Shown here in pieces: positions 32,630-44,679 of a stretch of 64,000 bases of DNA. Below the pieces are notes generated by a model, which worked only from the letters and a program-made list of their open reading frames with translations, had not been told where the DNA came from and ran no database searches. Origin of the DNA: Elephas maximus indicus. Its lineage: Eukaryota > Chordata > Mammalia > Proboscidea > Elephantidae. The position numbers and the translations under genes are program-made. Location of the stretch: NCBI RefSeq assembly GCF_024166365.1, contig NC_064827.1, positions 50,248,635-50,312,634 of the forward strand, written 5' to 3'. Within the stretch, counting starts at the first letter, position 1. Each line of letters begins with the position of its first letter.

Positions 32630-33808
32630 TTCTTAGTTATCTAGTGCTGCTATAACAGAAATACCACAAGTGGGTGGCTTTAATGAACAGAAATTTATTC
32701 TCTCACAGTTTAGGTCCTGAATTCAGGGTGTCAGCTCTAGGGGAGGACTTCCTCTGTCAGCTCTGGGGGAAGGTTCTTTTTTTTTTTTTTATTAACTTTT
32801 ACTGAGCTTCAAGTGAACGTTTACAAATCAAGTCAGACTGTCACATATAAGTTAATATACACCTTACTCCGTACTCCCACTTGCTCTCCCCCTAATGAGT
32901 CAGCCCTTCCAGTCTCTCCTTTCGTGACAATTTTGCCAGCTTCCAACTCTCTCTATCCTCCCCTCCTCCCTCCAGACAGGAGATGCCAACACAGTCTCAA
33001 GTGTCCACCTGATATAATTAGCTCACTCTTCATCAGCACCTCTCTCCTACCCACTGTCCAGTCCCTTTCATGTCTGATGAGTTGTCTTCGGGGATGGTTC
33101 CTGTCCTGGGCCAACAGAAGGTTTGGGGACCATGACCGCCGGGATTCCTCTAGTCTCAGACCATTAAGTATGGTCTTTTTGTGAGAATTTGGGGTCTGCA
33201 TCCCACTGATCTCCTGCTCCCTCAGGGGTTCTCTGTTGTGCTCCCTGTCAGGGCAGTTATTGATTGTGGCCGGGCACCAACTAGTTCTTCTGGTCTCAGG
33301 ATGATGTAGGTCTCTGGTTCATGTGGCCCTTTCTGTCTCTTGGGCTCTTAGTTATCGTGTGACCTTGGTGTTCTTCATTCTCCTTTGATCCAGGTGGGTT
33401 GAGACCAATTGATGTATCTTAGATGGCCGCTTGTTAGCATTTAAGACCCCAGACGCCACATTTCAAAGTGGGATGGAAAATGTTTTCATAACAGAATTAT
33501 TTTGCCAATTAACTTAGAGGTCTGGGGGAAGGTTCTTGTCTCTTCATCTTCTTTTCCTGGGTTCCTTGGTGATCTTCATGTGGCTTGGCATCTATTTTGT
33601 CCCCATTCCTGCTCCATTTCTTCTGTGTCTTATCTGCTCTTTTATGTCTCAAAAAAGTGATTGGTTTAAAACACACTAGATACTGACACGGCCTCATTAA
33701 GATAAAGAAATCCCTATTCCCAAATGGGATTACATCCACAAGTATAAGGGTGAGGGTTTATAATACGTAATTTTTTGGGGGGGGACACAATTCAATCCAT
33801 AACACTTC
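32630..33808. repeat. Older interspersed repeat, split by an L1 insertion
   Basis: The left part (32630-32778) begins 'gttatctagtgctgctataa' with 'cagaaatttattctctcaca'. The right part (33538-33808) ends 'ggggacacaattcaatccat' and 'aaca'. Both are common together in mammalian genomes, but I cannot assign the family. The L1 at 32779-33520 separates the halves. Confidence 0.6.
32779..33520 (-). mobile_element. 5'-truncated L1 (3' UTR end), antisense
   Basis: The T-run at the left is the poly(A) of a minus-strand L1. The body matches the 3' UTR of the large L1 at 56827 onward ('cctgtcctgggccaacagaa', 'tctcctgctccctcagggg'). It is flanked by a perfect 17-bp target duplication, 'tctgggggaaggttctt', at 32762-32778 and 33521-33537. 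Confidence 0.93.
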
Positions 33809-33930
33809 CCAAGATGTCATTTTCCCCCAAATGTAACTGGATGGTATTTAACGGGTTTCAAATCGCCCAGTTCTACAGAATATATACTACTTAACTATTT
33901 TACAAATTGCCCTGTTTTGTAGGCTTTGGA

Positions 33931-34096
33931 GGAAACCCTGGTGGCGTAGTGGTTAACAGCTATGGCTGCTAACCAAAAGGTCAGCAGTTTGAATCTACCA
34001 GGTGCTCCTTTGAAACCCTGTGGGGCAGTTCTACTCTGTCCTATAGGGTCACTACGAGTCTGAATCCAGTCGATAGCAACGGGTTTGGGTTTTTGG
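33931..34096 (+). mobile_element. AfroSINE, sense
   Basis: 'ggaaaccctggtggcgtagt' to 'aacgggtttgggttttt'. Target duplication 'taggctttgga' (33920-33930) and 'taggctctgga' (34097-34107), one mismatch. Confidence 0.93.
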
Positions 34097-34278
34097 TAGG
34101 CTCTGGAATATTTGTATATTTACACTTTATAATGTCCAGATTGTGCAGATTTCTGTATATGCGTTTTTCTTATCAGTTGATTTCAGTAGATGATATCTAT
34201 TGTAACACTGGGACTGTCTGAAAACCTACATCAAATGGAAGGAAGTCAGCATTTACTGAATATCTCATATGGGCCCTA

Positions 34279-34455
34279 CTAGAAAAGAAAAAAAAAAAAA
34301 ACCTGTAGCCACTGAGTCAATTCCAGCCCATAGCGACCCTAGAGGACAGAACAGAACTGCCCATAGCGTTTCCAAGGAGTGGCTGGTGAATTCGAACTGC
34401 TGACCTTTTGGTTAGCAGCCACATCACTTAACTACTACTATGTCACCAGGGCTCC
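34279..34455 (-). mobile_element. AfroSINE, antisense
   Basis: An A-rich start, then 'cctgtagccactgagtcaat' to 'tatgtcaccagggctcc'. Perfect target duplication 'atatgggcccta' (34267-34278 and 34456-34467). Confidence 0.93.
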
Positions 34456-34479
34456 ATATGGGCCCTAGGCAATTTCATA

Positions 34480-34640
34480 TATTATTTCACTTAATTTTCA
34501 AAATATTCTGTAGGTGTAGATAATATTTTCTGTATCTTACAGATGAGGAAATGCAACTTGGAGAGGTTAAATGACTTGTTCAAGATCACAAAGCTGGGAA
34601 GTGGCTTAACTAGATTTGAAACCCAAGTCAGTATGCTTTG
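34480..34640 (-). repeat. MIR SINE, antisense
   Basis: 'cagatgaggaaatgcaactt', 'gagaggttaaatgacttgtt' and 'caagatcacaaagctgggaa' are the reverse-strand MIR core. Confidence 0.7.
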
Positions 34641-34864
34641 ATTGGTCTGTTTACCGACGATAGAAAAGAAGAACTCTGATAGACTGATCAGGCCTATCAG
34701 GGGTCTGCCAGGAGACTGAAGAGACAGAGATGAAAAGAAGCAGAGAGACGAGCTAAGGGGTTAAGGGTGTCAGCAATGGCAAAAGCGGCAACTTAGGATC
34801 AGCCTGATAGCAAAGCTAAGAGTCAGTGACCAGGGCTAAGAAGAGAGATTAATCAACCGTGCCA

Positions 34865-35025
34865 TTTAGATTAGCTTTTCTCAAACTTTAACGTGCATAG
34901 CAATCACCTGGGGATCTTATTAAAATGCAGATTCTGATTCAGTAAATCTTGTGTGGGGCCACGTTTTGCGTGTCTAACACTCCCCCAGCTGATGGTGATG
35001 ATGTGGCTGGTCCACTGACCACTGT
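34865..35025 (+). repeat. MER5A-like element
   Basis: 'cttttctcaaactttaacgt', 'agcaatcacctggggatctt' and 'aaaatgcagattctgattca' in MER5A order. Confidence 0.7.
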
Positions 35026-35030
35026 GGTTA

Positions 35031-35208
35031 CCACTGCCTACTGCTGTCGAGAAAATTCTGACTCATAGCGCCCCCATAGGGTTTCCAAGGCTGTAAATCT
35101 ACAGAAGCCTACTGCCACATTTTTCTCCCATGGAGCTGCTGGTGGTTTCAAACTGCCGACCTTCCCGTTAGCAGTGATCACTTTAACCACTGCGACACCA
35201 GGGGTCCT
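35031..35208 (-). mobile_element. AfroSINE, antisense
   Basis: 'actgctgtcgagaaaattct' to 'gcgacaccaggggtcc'. Confidence 0.85.
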
Positions 35209-35270
35209 TGGTTCACCGACCAAACCATTGAGTAATGAGGATTTAGTTCATCCTGGTGACACAATAAATA

Positions 35271-35474
35271 GCCCTGGTGGCACAGTGGTTAAAGGCTCGG
35301 CTACTAACCAAAAGGTTGGTGGTCTGAACCCACCAGCTGCTCCTAGGGAGAAAGATGTGGCAGTCTGTTTCCATAAAGATTTACAGCCTTGCAAACCCTC
35401 TGGGCAGTTAACTCTGTCCTATAGGGTCACTGTGAGTCGGAAACAACTAGATAGCAACAGGTTTTGTTTTTTGG
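35271..35474 (+). mobile_element. AfroSINE, sense (long subfamily)
   Basis: 'gccctggtggcacagtggtt' to 'agatagcaacaggttttg', with the middle block 'aaagatgtggcagtctg'. It is the first of three sense copies in tandem. Confidence 0.88.
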
Positions 35475-35690
35475 TTGGTGGCACAACAGTTAAGTGCTCA
35501 GCTGCCAACTCAAAGGTCAGTGTTTCAAACCCACCCAGTGGCTCTTCAGGAAAAAGACCTGGTGATCGCCTGTAAAGATTAAAAAACCCCAGTGCTGATT
35601 ACAGCCTAGAAAACTCTATGGGGCAGTTCTACTCTGTTACATGGGGTTGTTATGAGTCAGAATCAACTCAAGGGCACCTAACAACCACCA
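35475..35690 (+). mobile_element. AfroSINE, sense, CAC-tailed
   Basis: It abuts the previous copy. Head 'ggtggcacaacagttaagtg', middle 'aaaagacctggtgatcgcct', tail 'gcacctaacaaccaccac', ending in a CCA/CAC microsatellite (to ~35702). A short extra block sits near 35579-35600. Confidence 0.85.
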
Positions 35691-35711
35691 CCACCACCAC
35701 CTCCAAGGCAG

Positions 35712-35857
35712 AAGCCCTGGTGGTGCAATGGTTAAGTGCTTTGGCTGCTATCCACAAGGTTGGCCATTTGAAACCCACCCAGCTGCTCTGTGGCAGTTCT
35801 ACTCTGTCACATGGGGTCGCTATGAGTCAGAACCAATTCTGTGTCACCCAACAGCAA
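35712..35857 (+). mobile_element. AfroSINE, sense, short
   Basis: 'gaagccctggtggtgcaatg' to 'ctgtgtcacccaacagcaat'. Part of the middle is missing. Confidence 0.85.
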
Positions 35858-35859
35858 TA

Positions 35860-36045
35860 TGCAAGGCAGTTCTCTAAATGTGGTCTTCAGATCACTTGCA
35901 TCAGAGAATGTATGGTGCTTGCCCAAAACAAATTTTGGGCCCGACAGACCAGACTCAGAATCTCTGAGGATGGGACCTTGGAATCTACATTTTTCAGGAG
36001 CTTTCCAGTTGCTTCAAATGTATAAAGTTTGAGAACCACTGCTAT
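35860..36045 (+). repeat. MER5A-like element
   Basis: 'ttctctaaatgtggtcttca' to 'aaagtttgagaaccactgc', including 'agactcagaatctctgagga'. This is close to full length. Confidence 0.72.
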
Positions 36046-37053
36046 TAGGACATGGCATGACAACTAAAATCACCTCACTTGTATATCAATTTCCGGTTCA
36101 TAAAACCCTTTCACATCCCGTTTCTCCTGTACCTGTCCAGCAGGCTGAAGAAGTCGATACCATTAGCCCCACTTTGTAGAACAGAACGCTGAATCTCCAG
36201 TGGTTAAGTGCTCAGTCCAAAGGTCATCTGACTCCCAGGAAAGCATTCTTTCTATTATTTCATGGCTCTCTCCCACTTTACCATATTGTCACATACACTC
36301 CTACACAAATTAGAAGTACTTTTATGTCTAAAAAGCTTTGCAGAGCAATCTTCTGGCTACGAGGCTTTTAAAGATTTCAATCTAATTTAGCACATTAAAC
36401 AGCACAGTTTATGCTTATAAGCATAAAGCTATCCAAGGTCATGGTACAAAATGTTTGGTGAAGTAATTAGGAAATAAACTGCATTGGGGTTTTTTTTCCT
36501 TTAAAAAAATTTTTTTTGCCCTTCACCTAGGTTTACCAATTGTTAGCAGTTTGCTGTTAACTTTCAAATGTTAAAGCATTTGAAGGCTGCAGACATCCTG
36601 ATACTTCACCCCTAAATGTTTCAGCATGCCCTTCGGAGAATAAGAGCATTCTCCTACATTATGAAGATCCCATTATCACACCTAAGAAAAGTAACATTAA
36701 TTCAATAATATAACTTAACATGTAGTTCACGTTTGTATTTCTCCAGCTGCCTTAAAAATGTCTTTTATTGCCATGTATTTTTTCCAGATCCAATCAATGT
36801 TCATTGCATTTGAGTGTTTTGTCTCTTTAGTCTAATGTAATCTAGAACAAACCTCTCCCTTTGTCTCTTTTGTTTTACATTTTTTTGAAAAGTCCAGGCC
36901 TTCTAAAGTGCCCCCATTCTGGATTTATCTGGTTACATCCTTGTGATTAGATTTAGGTTAAACTTCTTAGGCAAAAGTAGATGATGTCCTGTCCCCTCAC
37001 TGTAGCATTTCAGGAGGTACATGATGGCAGGTTGTCCAATTACTGGTGATATT
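36046..37053. other. Intergenic, no gene seen
   Basis: AT-rich DNA with no exon, RNA gene or repeat I can name. Confidence 0.4.
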
Positions 37054-37219
37054 AGCCCTGGTGGTGCAGTGGTTAAGTGATATGGCTGCTAATCAAAAGG
37101 TCTGCAGTTCAAATCCACCAGCCACTCCTTGGAAACCCTATGGGGTAGTTCTACGCTGTCCTCTAGGGTTGCTATGGGTCAGAATCAACTTGACGGCAAT
37201 GGTTTTGTTTTTTTTTTAA
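37054..37219 (+). mobile_element. AfroSINE, sense
   Basis: 'gccctggtggtgcagtggtt' to 'gacggcaatggttttg' and a T-run. Confidence 0.9.
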
Positions 37220-38599
37220 GGGTGCATTATAAAGTTGTTTTCTTTCACTTATAGTTAATAAGTTATTTGTAGTTTCATATCTCAAGACCATGTGAATATC
37301 CTGTCCCCCAACAACCTTTTGCCCAATGGTGTTAGCATCTACTGATGATCTATACCGTACTCAGTTATCTTATTGGGGATTGCAAAATGGTGATTAAACC
37401 AATGCTGACCATTTTTCAGCATTTGTATGGAAAGTGTGCCAGGGTTTGGGAAAATCTGAATTTAGGTCACGTCAAATCACACTGGCTTCTCAGAAAGCAA
37501 AGCCTTAGCTTCACCCCATCTTTCTTTACTGGCCATCTCCCTCAAAACTCCTAGTGGGAGGGAGTCTGTGAAGGGTAGTTATTTTCCCATGCTTCGGAAT
37601 GCACTCCTGAGAGAAAAGGTTCCTAATTCCTTTTCCTAGGCATTCCAGCTCTAGCCTGGCTCTCTGGTGTTGGCCTCTGGTGCTCTCAGTGTCTCCTGAG
37701 CTCTGCTAGGGGAAATCACACACTCTCATTATCAACAAAGACCACATATTTCTACCCTTCTCAAATCTGATGTAATTGTGGCTCCAAAATTTCTGAACTT
37801 GGGGTAGCAGTCTGGTTGGGAGGGGCCAGGGTACTTGTCTTGAAGTGGTATTTGTTTTATAGCATATATATGCTATAGATTAGTAAAAACAAACAAAAGC
37901 AATGTCTTATATAAGATTGAGAAAATATCACTTGCCCACATCAAAGTTGGTAATGAAGATAGGGGTAGAGGGACTAAGAGGGAGCAGATGGACATTATAG
38001 TGGGATTAAAGCTGCCTTAAACTATCTTTTGGTACAGCCACACCCCCACTCCCATCCCTAGCCCTTACTCCACCCTATCGCACATCACAGAAGCCATGAT
38101 TCAGAAATTTCCTCAATATCTAAACACCTACCTACCCCCCCAAAAAACCCCAATGCCATCGAGTCAATTCTGACTCATAGCTACAGATCCACCTATATCG
38201 GCTCCCATTCTCTCTACCTTCTCGCTTGTTACAAGGAAGACAGTGTCTTCTCTTCTGGTGATAGAGAACTTGGCAATGGATACTGGTGACAGTTCTACAA
38301 CATGACTAATGTAATTGATGTCACTTAATTGTACATGTAAAAAGTGTCAAATTGGCAAATGCTGTATTTTATATATTTTTTACAACAATAAAAAAGTCAA
38401 CCCCTCCATCTGTCCTTTGAATCCCATCTCTTCCTCTTTTCTCAAAAATCTTAATATTACTAATTATCCTTTTTCCTCTGTGTATTAAATTTCTCCCTGT
38501 CTAGTGGATCTTTATCATCGCCATTTAAATATTTCAGTCTTGTCTTAAAAAGCCCTTCCTCAACTCCACAGTGACCTCTAGCTTTGTTTCTCTTCTCAC
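37220..38599. other. Intergenic, no gene seen
   Basis: A 42-bp antisense AfroSINE fragment lies at 38140-38182 ('ccaatgccatcgagtcaatt'). Otherwise nothing is recognised. Confidence 0.45.
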
Positions 38600-40019
38600 A
38601 GTTCTGTTTCCACTTCCTACCTTTTATTCACGTCTCAACAAGCTCTCATCTGGAGTCTGCCCCTACCACTTTACCAAATGGCTCTTGTTAAGATCACTAA
38701 TAATGTCAAGTGACTAAATCTGTTCTACACTTTTCAGTCTTCTTCTTGCTTGACCTCTCAGGAGCATATGATCAGTTGACCATGCCTTCTTTCTTGAAAC
38801 ACTTTTGTTCCTTGGTCACTGAGAACCACTCTTCCCTCCTAATTTTCTGTCAGTTACTCAAGAGTCCCCTCTTCTGGAATTCCTCAGGGCTTCAGCCTTT
38901 CAGCCTAGGCCCTCTTTTCTTATTTTATAGCATCTCATTAAGCCACTGCACCTACTCCCATTAATTTATTATTGGACAATTCTCACATTTATATAAAAAC
39001 CCAGTATCCTCGATAAAATATCTAAATCTAATTGCTACTGGTCATCTCCATACAGATGTCTCAGATGGTCCCTCAAACTCACTGTGCCCAGAACTGAACT
39101 TCTTCCTCACTCCAAACCTGATTTTTCTCCAGGGTTGGCTATTTTAGTAAATGCCACCAACTGTTCATACCGAGAACCTGGGGATAACCCTTGATACTTT
39201 CTCTCCCTTACTTCCCACATCTAGTTAGTCACCAAGTTCTGCTGATTTTGCCCCCTAAATCTTTCTAATTCATGTACTTGTCCTTATTTTCCCTAGTCCA
39301 AGCCACTGTCATCATGTACCTGGATCACTGCAATAGCCCTCCCATGGTTTTCCTGTGTACCTTTTTGTCTCTCTCCAATCCATTCTGCACACTGCAGCCC
39401 AAGTGACAGTTTTTTTTAACAGCTTCCTTGAGAAATAATTAAAATGTCACAGTTCACCCATTTAACCAAATCTGAAGAGGTTATTCCCTGCTTATAACTT
39501 AGGATGATGTCTAAATACTTATTATGGCTTAGATGGCTCTGCATGATCTGGCCCTTACTTCCTAAAGTCTTTAACTTCATTCTCTGTGTCATTCACCTCC
39601 TCACTCTCCAGGCTTCAGCCACAGCGGCCTTTTTTGTGTTTCCTGAACTTGCCATATTCTTTATTTGTTTACAATTGAACTTTCTTAATAGAATACTGTT
39701 CCCTCTCCACCCAGTTCAAACTCTTCATCAGTCTTACAGTCTTAGCTTAAATATCACTTTCTCTGGGAAGCTTTCCTTGATTATCTCCCTCCCCGCCAAT
39801 AGGTTAGAGGTCCCAGTCTGGTGCTTTCACACATCCTTTGTAAAACGCTTCAAAATTTTAACTGACCAGTTGTTTGAAGTCTGGCTGTCTGTTAGGCTAC
39901 GGGTTCCATTAGGACAGAAACTGTCTCTCTTGTTGACCTCTGCATCCTCAGCACTTAACAGTTGCTTGGCACATAATGGGTAATCTCTAAGCACCGTTGG
40001 ATAAAGGTTGAATGAATGG
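38600..40019 (+). repeat. L2 LINE with RT remnant and 3' end
   Basis: Translation near 38740-38775 gives 'LLDLSGAYDQL', the relic of the CR1/L2 reverse-transcriptase motif with the catalytic Asp. The 'IPQG' motif relic follows near 38880-38895. The end has the L2 tail: 'tccattaggacagaaactgt', 'cctctgcatcctcagcactt', 'cttggcacataatgggta' and 'ttgaatgaatgg'. Many frameshifts are present. The plus-strand ORFs at 38710-38964 and 39504-39983 belong to it. Confidence 0.7.
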
Positions 40020-40369
40020 CATTACTGTCACCACTCTCCATGCCCTGTCCTGACCCCTGCTCTTGTCCTTGTTGAAGCCACCACTACCAAAGCTGTCCCA
40101 GATCTTATCACTGCTGTTCTGTGTTGAGAGAAACAGCTTCAGAACGTGCTTTTGCTGCTTCACATTTATAACTCCCTTAATTAGGAACCCAGACTAAGTG
40201 CTAAATCCAGTTGTACTGACCCTGATGCTGAGCCTTCAAGACTATTAGATTGTAGGTAATAATTTTTAGTGGGAGCCAAGGGAGAAGGGTTGGAAAACTG
40301 CTGACTCAATTCAGGTTTACCTGTACATATGCAGATGAGTTGTTATATACGGCAGTGTATTATGGATAC

Positions 40370-40650
40370 ACACATTTATGCATGCATGTAAATGTGCATG
40401 TACAAACACAGGACCCAGCTGTCATACTCAAATATGCACACACACATAGACTCACAGCGTGAACTTGATATATCCTCATTCCCTTCATATGTACACAATG
40501 AGTAAAATGACATTTGCTTGGTGCTTACATATATGAACAGAGGCAAACTGATACACTCATTACATATGTATATACACAGGCAAAATGACATATCCTCAAT
40601 ATGTATGTATACTTACAGAGGCAAGCTGACATACTTAAACACACACAGTG
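40370..40650. repeat. Decayed minisatellite
   Basis: Three related blocks, 'gaggcaaactgata' (~40540), 'caggcaaaatgacata' (~40577) and 'gaggcaagctgacata' (~40617), recur every ~37-40 bp with 'tatgtatatac'-type fillers. Weaker repeats extend to the left. Confidence 0.55.
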
Positions 40651-40709
40651 GTAAATATAATTTTTAAGTTCCATTTGACTGACTCTTATCTATCCATCAA
40701 TAGCCAACA

Positions 40710-40830
40710 ATGGACTCGAACATACCAACAATCACAAAGATGGTGCTGTACCGGAACGTTTCGTTCTGTTATACATATGGTGACCATGAGTTGGAGCTGA
40801 CTCAAAGGCAACTACTACCGACAAAAATCC
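40710..40830 (+). mobile_element. RTE LINE 3' tail fragment
   Basis: 'gatggtgctgtaccggaacg' followed by 'ttcgttctgttatacatatg' and 'gagctgactcaaaggcaact' matches the 3' end of the RTE copy at ~46780-46850. Confidence 0.65.
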
Positions 40831-41084
40831 CTCCATGTACCCGGCTCATTGCTTTTTCCGCCTTTCATAACTCTAGCTCAGTGGTTGCCATTCTCAATTT
40901 CCCAGACTCTTGGCTGTAACCTCTAGTCCTCCTCTTTAACCCAACTGGCTGTCTGTCAGAACTCTTTCGGCACTTTGGCTGCCCTTGCCAGTCACTAGGC
41001 TGCTCTCCTGCAGGTCTCTCTAGTAGTCTGCCAGCCCAGATGGGCTCCTTTGACTGTTGTCTTTGACCCTTTGGGTTTTGATTC

Positions 41085-41310
41085 AGAGCATATGCTTCGG
41101 AGTCAGACAGACCTGGAATTGAGTCCCAGCCCTGCTGCCCCTTACCTGTGTTACTTTGGACAAATAACTTACCCTCTCCAAACTTCAGTTTTCTCATCTA
41201 CAAAATAAGGATAATAAGAGCACTCCCCCACTAGGTTTGTAGGAGCATTAGATAATACGTGTGGAGCTCTTTGCCTAATAATCATAAGTGCACTAATAAT
41301 ATTAAGTGCT
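41085..41310 (+). repeat. MIR SINE, sense
   Basis: 'agagcatatgcttcggagtc', 'acttcagttttctcatctac', 'aaaataaggataataagagc' in MIR order. Confidence 0.75.
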
Positions 41311-41324
41311 TACTGTATCATTTC

Positions 41325-41491
41325 GGAAACCCTGGTGTCGTAGTGGTTAAGTGCTACCGCTGCTAACTAAAAGGTCGGCAGTTCGAACCCGCCAGGCGCT
41401 CCTTGGAAGCTCTACCGGCCAGTTCTGCTCTGTCCTATAGGGTCGCTATGAGTTGGAATCGACTCGACGGCAGTGGGTTTGGGTTTTTTTG
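41325..41491 (+). mobile_element. AfroSINE, sense
   Basis: 'ggaaaccctggtgtcgtagt' to 'cggcagtgggtttgggtttt'. Flanking 'tatcatttc' and 'tatcatgtc' form a near-perfect target duplication. Confidence 0.92.
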
Positions 41492-41584
41492 GTATCATGT
41501 CTACCCAATTATTTATGGTATACTTTTGAAAACCCTATTGTTGGTATGAGTCAAAGATGAGTCTACAGCAACGGGTGGTTTTTG

Positions 41585-41765
41585 GAGTCCTTGGGTGGTG
41601 CACGTGGTTGCTTGGCTGCTAACCTAAAGGAAAGCTTGGAGGTTTGAGTCCGCCCAGAGGTGCCTCGGGAGACGCATGGCAATCTGCTTCCGAAAAATCA
41701 GCCACTAAAAACCCTGTGGAGCATAGTCCTACTCAGACACACATGGGTCACCACATGGTTGTTGT
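41585..41765 (+). mobile_element. AfroSINE, sense, diverged
   Basis: 'tccttgggtggtgcacgtgg', 'aacctaaaggaaagcttgga', 'gcatggcaatctgcttccga', ending 'gggtcaccacatggttg'. This is an older copy of the long subfamily. Confidence 0.75.
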
Positions 41766-41789
41766 GTGACGTATTAAGCATGGTTCTGA

Positions 41790-42000
41790 GCACTTTACAT
41801 ACATGAACTCATCTAATCCTTACAACGACCCTATGAAATACATAATTTTTTCATCTCCATGTTACAGATTATGAAACTGAGGCATAGAGAAGTTAAGTAA
41901 CTTGCTCAAGGTCGTATAGATAGCAACTGGCAGAGCCAAGACACAAAACCAGATGGTTTGGTTCCAGAGCCTGCACTCTCAATTACTATGCTATATCTCC
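41790..42000 (-). repeat. MIR SINE, antisense
   Basis: 'ttacagattatgaaactgag', 'gcatagagaagttaagtaac' and 'gcaactggcagagccaagac' are the reverse-strand MIR core. Confidence 0.8.
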
Positions 42001-42624
42001 TGCCATTTATATGTGATTGTCTTTGTCAAAGAAGCTATTTCTTTGGTACAATCCTTTAGGAGTTAAAAACCCTGGAGAAAATTTTGAATTGCAGCTAAAA
42101 TTTTCCATTTGCTGGAGGATCAAGAAAAATTGTAATTCTGTATTCAGAGCATTGCTGAACAACTGAATGACATGAAGACCTGCAGGAAAAACCCAGAAAT
42201 GCCCCCACTCAGTCTCTCTACCCACTCACAGGGACTGTTTGGGTGAGAAGCCTTTCAAACTGACAGAATTATAGTGCTGAAGCCTGTCCTTTCAGGCAGC
42301 GTAGGCTAGCTCTCTGGATTCCCATAGTAGTTTTTGTTCAGGTGTCTGTAACCCTCGTTTCCTTGGCTTCTGCCTATGATCCACATAATCGAGTACCATT
42401 AAGATGTGGGAACAATTGTAGTGCCTTGGACTAGAGTCCCCACCAATGTAATCATTAGAACCCCTGAATCTTTCCAAGCTCCCAAAATGTGTCCTGATAC
42501 CCTAGCAGAGTGCTCAGGATGACTCACGCACAGTCCTTGGTGGCTGTAGTCTTGGTAGTGCCAATCTTTGCTCAACTGTGTATCAGGAGATGATGCTTCT
42601 CCACCTTGTATGATAGTGATATGG

Positions 42625-42830
42625 TGGCGCTTTGGAATCAGATGAGGTTGGATGACTCCAACTTCCTAGCTCTGTAGCCTTGGGTAGGTCACTTAACCTC
42701 ACTAAGTCTCAGTTTTCTCATATATAAAATGAAAATAACATCTACCAACAAAGTGGGTGGGAGGAATATTAGTGACAACAAATATGACATGCTTGGAAGT
42801 ACATAAGATATGGCAGATTCTCAGTGAATT
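42625..42830 (+). repeat. MIR SINE, sense
   Basis: 'tttggaatcagatgaggttg', 'ttgggtaggtcacttaacct', 'agtctcagttttctcatata' in MIR order. Confidence 0.75.
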
Positions 42831-42889
42831 ATAGTTATTATTATGGATAGGTCCAACAATTATTCTCTCTCATCAATATTATTATTATC

Positions 42890-43205
42890 AGGTCTCCCTT
42901 ACAAGACTATAAGCACTATGAGAAGCAGGGACTTTCTTTTCTTCACTGCTGTTTCCCAGCATCTAGAACAGTGCCTAGTTAATAGTCCAAAAAAAAACCA
43001 AACCTGTTGCCATCAAGTTGATTCCAACTCATAGCAACCCTATAGGACAGACTAGAGCCGCCCCATAGGATTTCCAAGGAGCGCCTGGTAGATTTGAACT
43101 GCCGACCTTTTGGTTAACAGCCGTAGCTAGCTCTTAACCACTATGCTACCAGGGTTTCCTACTGAATAGTAGGTGCTCAATAAATATTTGTTGAATCAAC
43201 GAATG
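42890..43205 (+). repeat. L2 3' end, interrupted by a SINE
   Basis: 'gactataagcactatgagaa' and 'gcatctagaacagtgcctag' lie before the SINE. 'gtaggtgctcaataaatatt' and 'tgttgaatcaacgaatgag' lie after it. Confidence 0.75.
42989..43159 (-). mobile_element. AfroSINE, antisense, inside L2
   Basis: An A-run, then 'ccaaacctgttgccatcaag' to 'atgctaccagggtttcc'. Confidence 0.92.
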
Positions 43206-43249
43206 AGGTGCTAAACAAGTTGACCTGGCTCTCTTAGCTCCTTAATACA

Positions 43250-43560
43250 TTGCTTTCAGACCCTTTACTCAGAGGCACTTTGATCATGAAGTTCCCTCTG
43301 CCTGGAACACTCTTCCCTTCCCTTTTCACCTGGCTGACTTCTACTGATCCTTCTGACCTTAGCACAAGCGTCACTTGTTCAGGAAAACTTTCATAGCCTT
43401 TGTCAAAATTGTTGAAATTTTACTTTTTTGTGTGTGATTGTTTCATTAATACTTGACTGTACACTTCATAAGGACTATACACTTCATAATGTTTGTATTC
43501 ACCATTGTATTCCTAGGGTCTAGGAGTAGGCGTTCAACAGTCATTGAATGAATGACTTTA
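43250..43560 (+). repeat. L2 3' end
   Basis: 'gttccctctgcctggaacac', 'gtattcctagggtctaggag' and 'tcattgaatgaatgac' follow L2 tail order. Confidence 0.75.
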
Positions 43561-44679
43561 TCCACTCTTTCCATTTTTTTTTTTTTTTATAGGCCCCTCT
43601 CTCTAGGAAGTGGGGTCCAGTTTCTCAAGTTGGGCCAGTGGTCAGTCCCAGGCTTGTGCCAGTGCTGTTCCTTATACCATCCCTTTCCATTGTTTCTGGA
43701 CTGAGCTCAAGCACTGTGACTCTCTCCTACCAGGGCCAATTTATCAGTCCCAAAGTGTCTCATTAGTGCTTTTTAGGACTTCTTTATGCAGTTAGACCCT
43801 CCAGCAGGTGGTTTAGAAAAGCCAGAATTTCTGCTGGGCAGGGGGTGCCAGGTAGGATTTGCCATCCTTGCTCTTGCTCCGTTTCTATTTAATATTTATC
43901 ACACTAAGCTGTAATTGTTAATTTTTCAGAGGTGCTCCTCCTCTACACAGAGAGGGCAGGATTCTCTCTTGCCCCCAGAGGCTACTGTGTTTCCTAGCAC
44001 GTGGCAAATGCTCAGTAAGGGTTTCTTGAAGGAATGCAACATTTTCCACGAGCATAGCTTTATTGAGGACAAACACCAAATCACAGAAGAGGGTACTATC
44101 TCTAGCATTTTTTTTTTTCTTTTAAACATGCGCCAGTAAATCCCTTTTGTTGTTTTAAGTAAATTTGGGTTCTGTTCCTTAGAACTGGAAAGTCTGATAT
44201 ACCATAACTAATGGTATTCAAGTATAGGATCTCTGATAGATTGTTCAATAATATTCACTCTGTATTCACTCACTCCTGTTCACCTCCACAGAACAGACTT
44301 TCCTACCCCTTGTCTTTGGGCTCAGCTATGGGTCTGATTTAGCCAATGGACTGTTAGCAGACATATGCAAGCAGGAGTATGAAAAGTGCTTGTGTGATTG
44401 GGTGTGCCCTTCTGCATCACTGCTCTTCTATGAGAAGAGCTTCCCCTGGGTAGCAGTGGCCCCTTCAGCCTGTGTCCCAGACTGAATACTCATGGAATGG
44501 AGCACTGCTCAACCTGCAGAGCTAAGCCCAGTTGAACCCACAGCTTGAAGCACAGCCATTTAGCCAAGCCTAGCCTATATCGGCCAACTCCCAGACCTAT
44601 GAGAAATGAATTTTTATTGTGGCATGCTGCTGACTTTGTGATTATTTGCTATGTAGCAATAGCTGACTGTGGTTAGTCC
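43561..44679. other. Intergenic, no gene seen
   Basis: T-runs occur near 43576 and 44109. No exon, RNA gene or nameable repeat is recognised. Confidence 0.4.

Noticed and set aside
39504-39983. 159-residue + strand ORF with hydrophobic segments
   Set aside because: The DNA follows the L2 3' end consensus; the ORF is a chance opening in a dead LINE.
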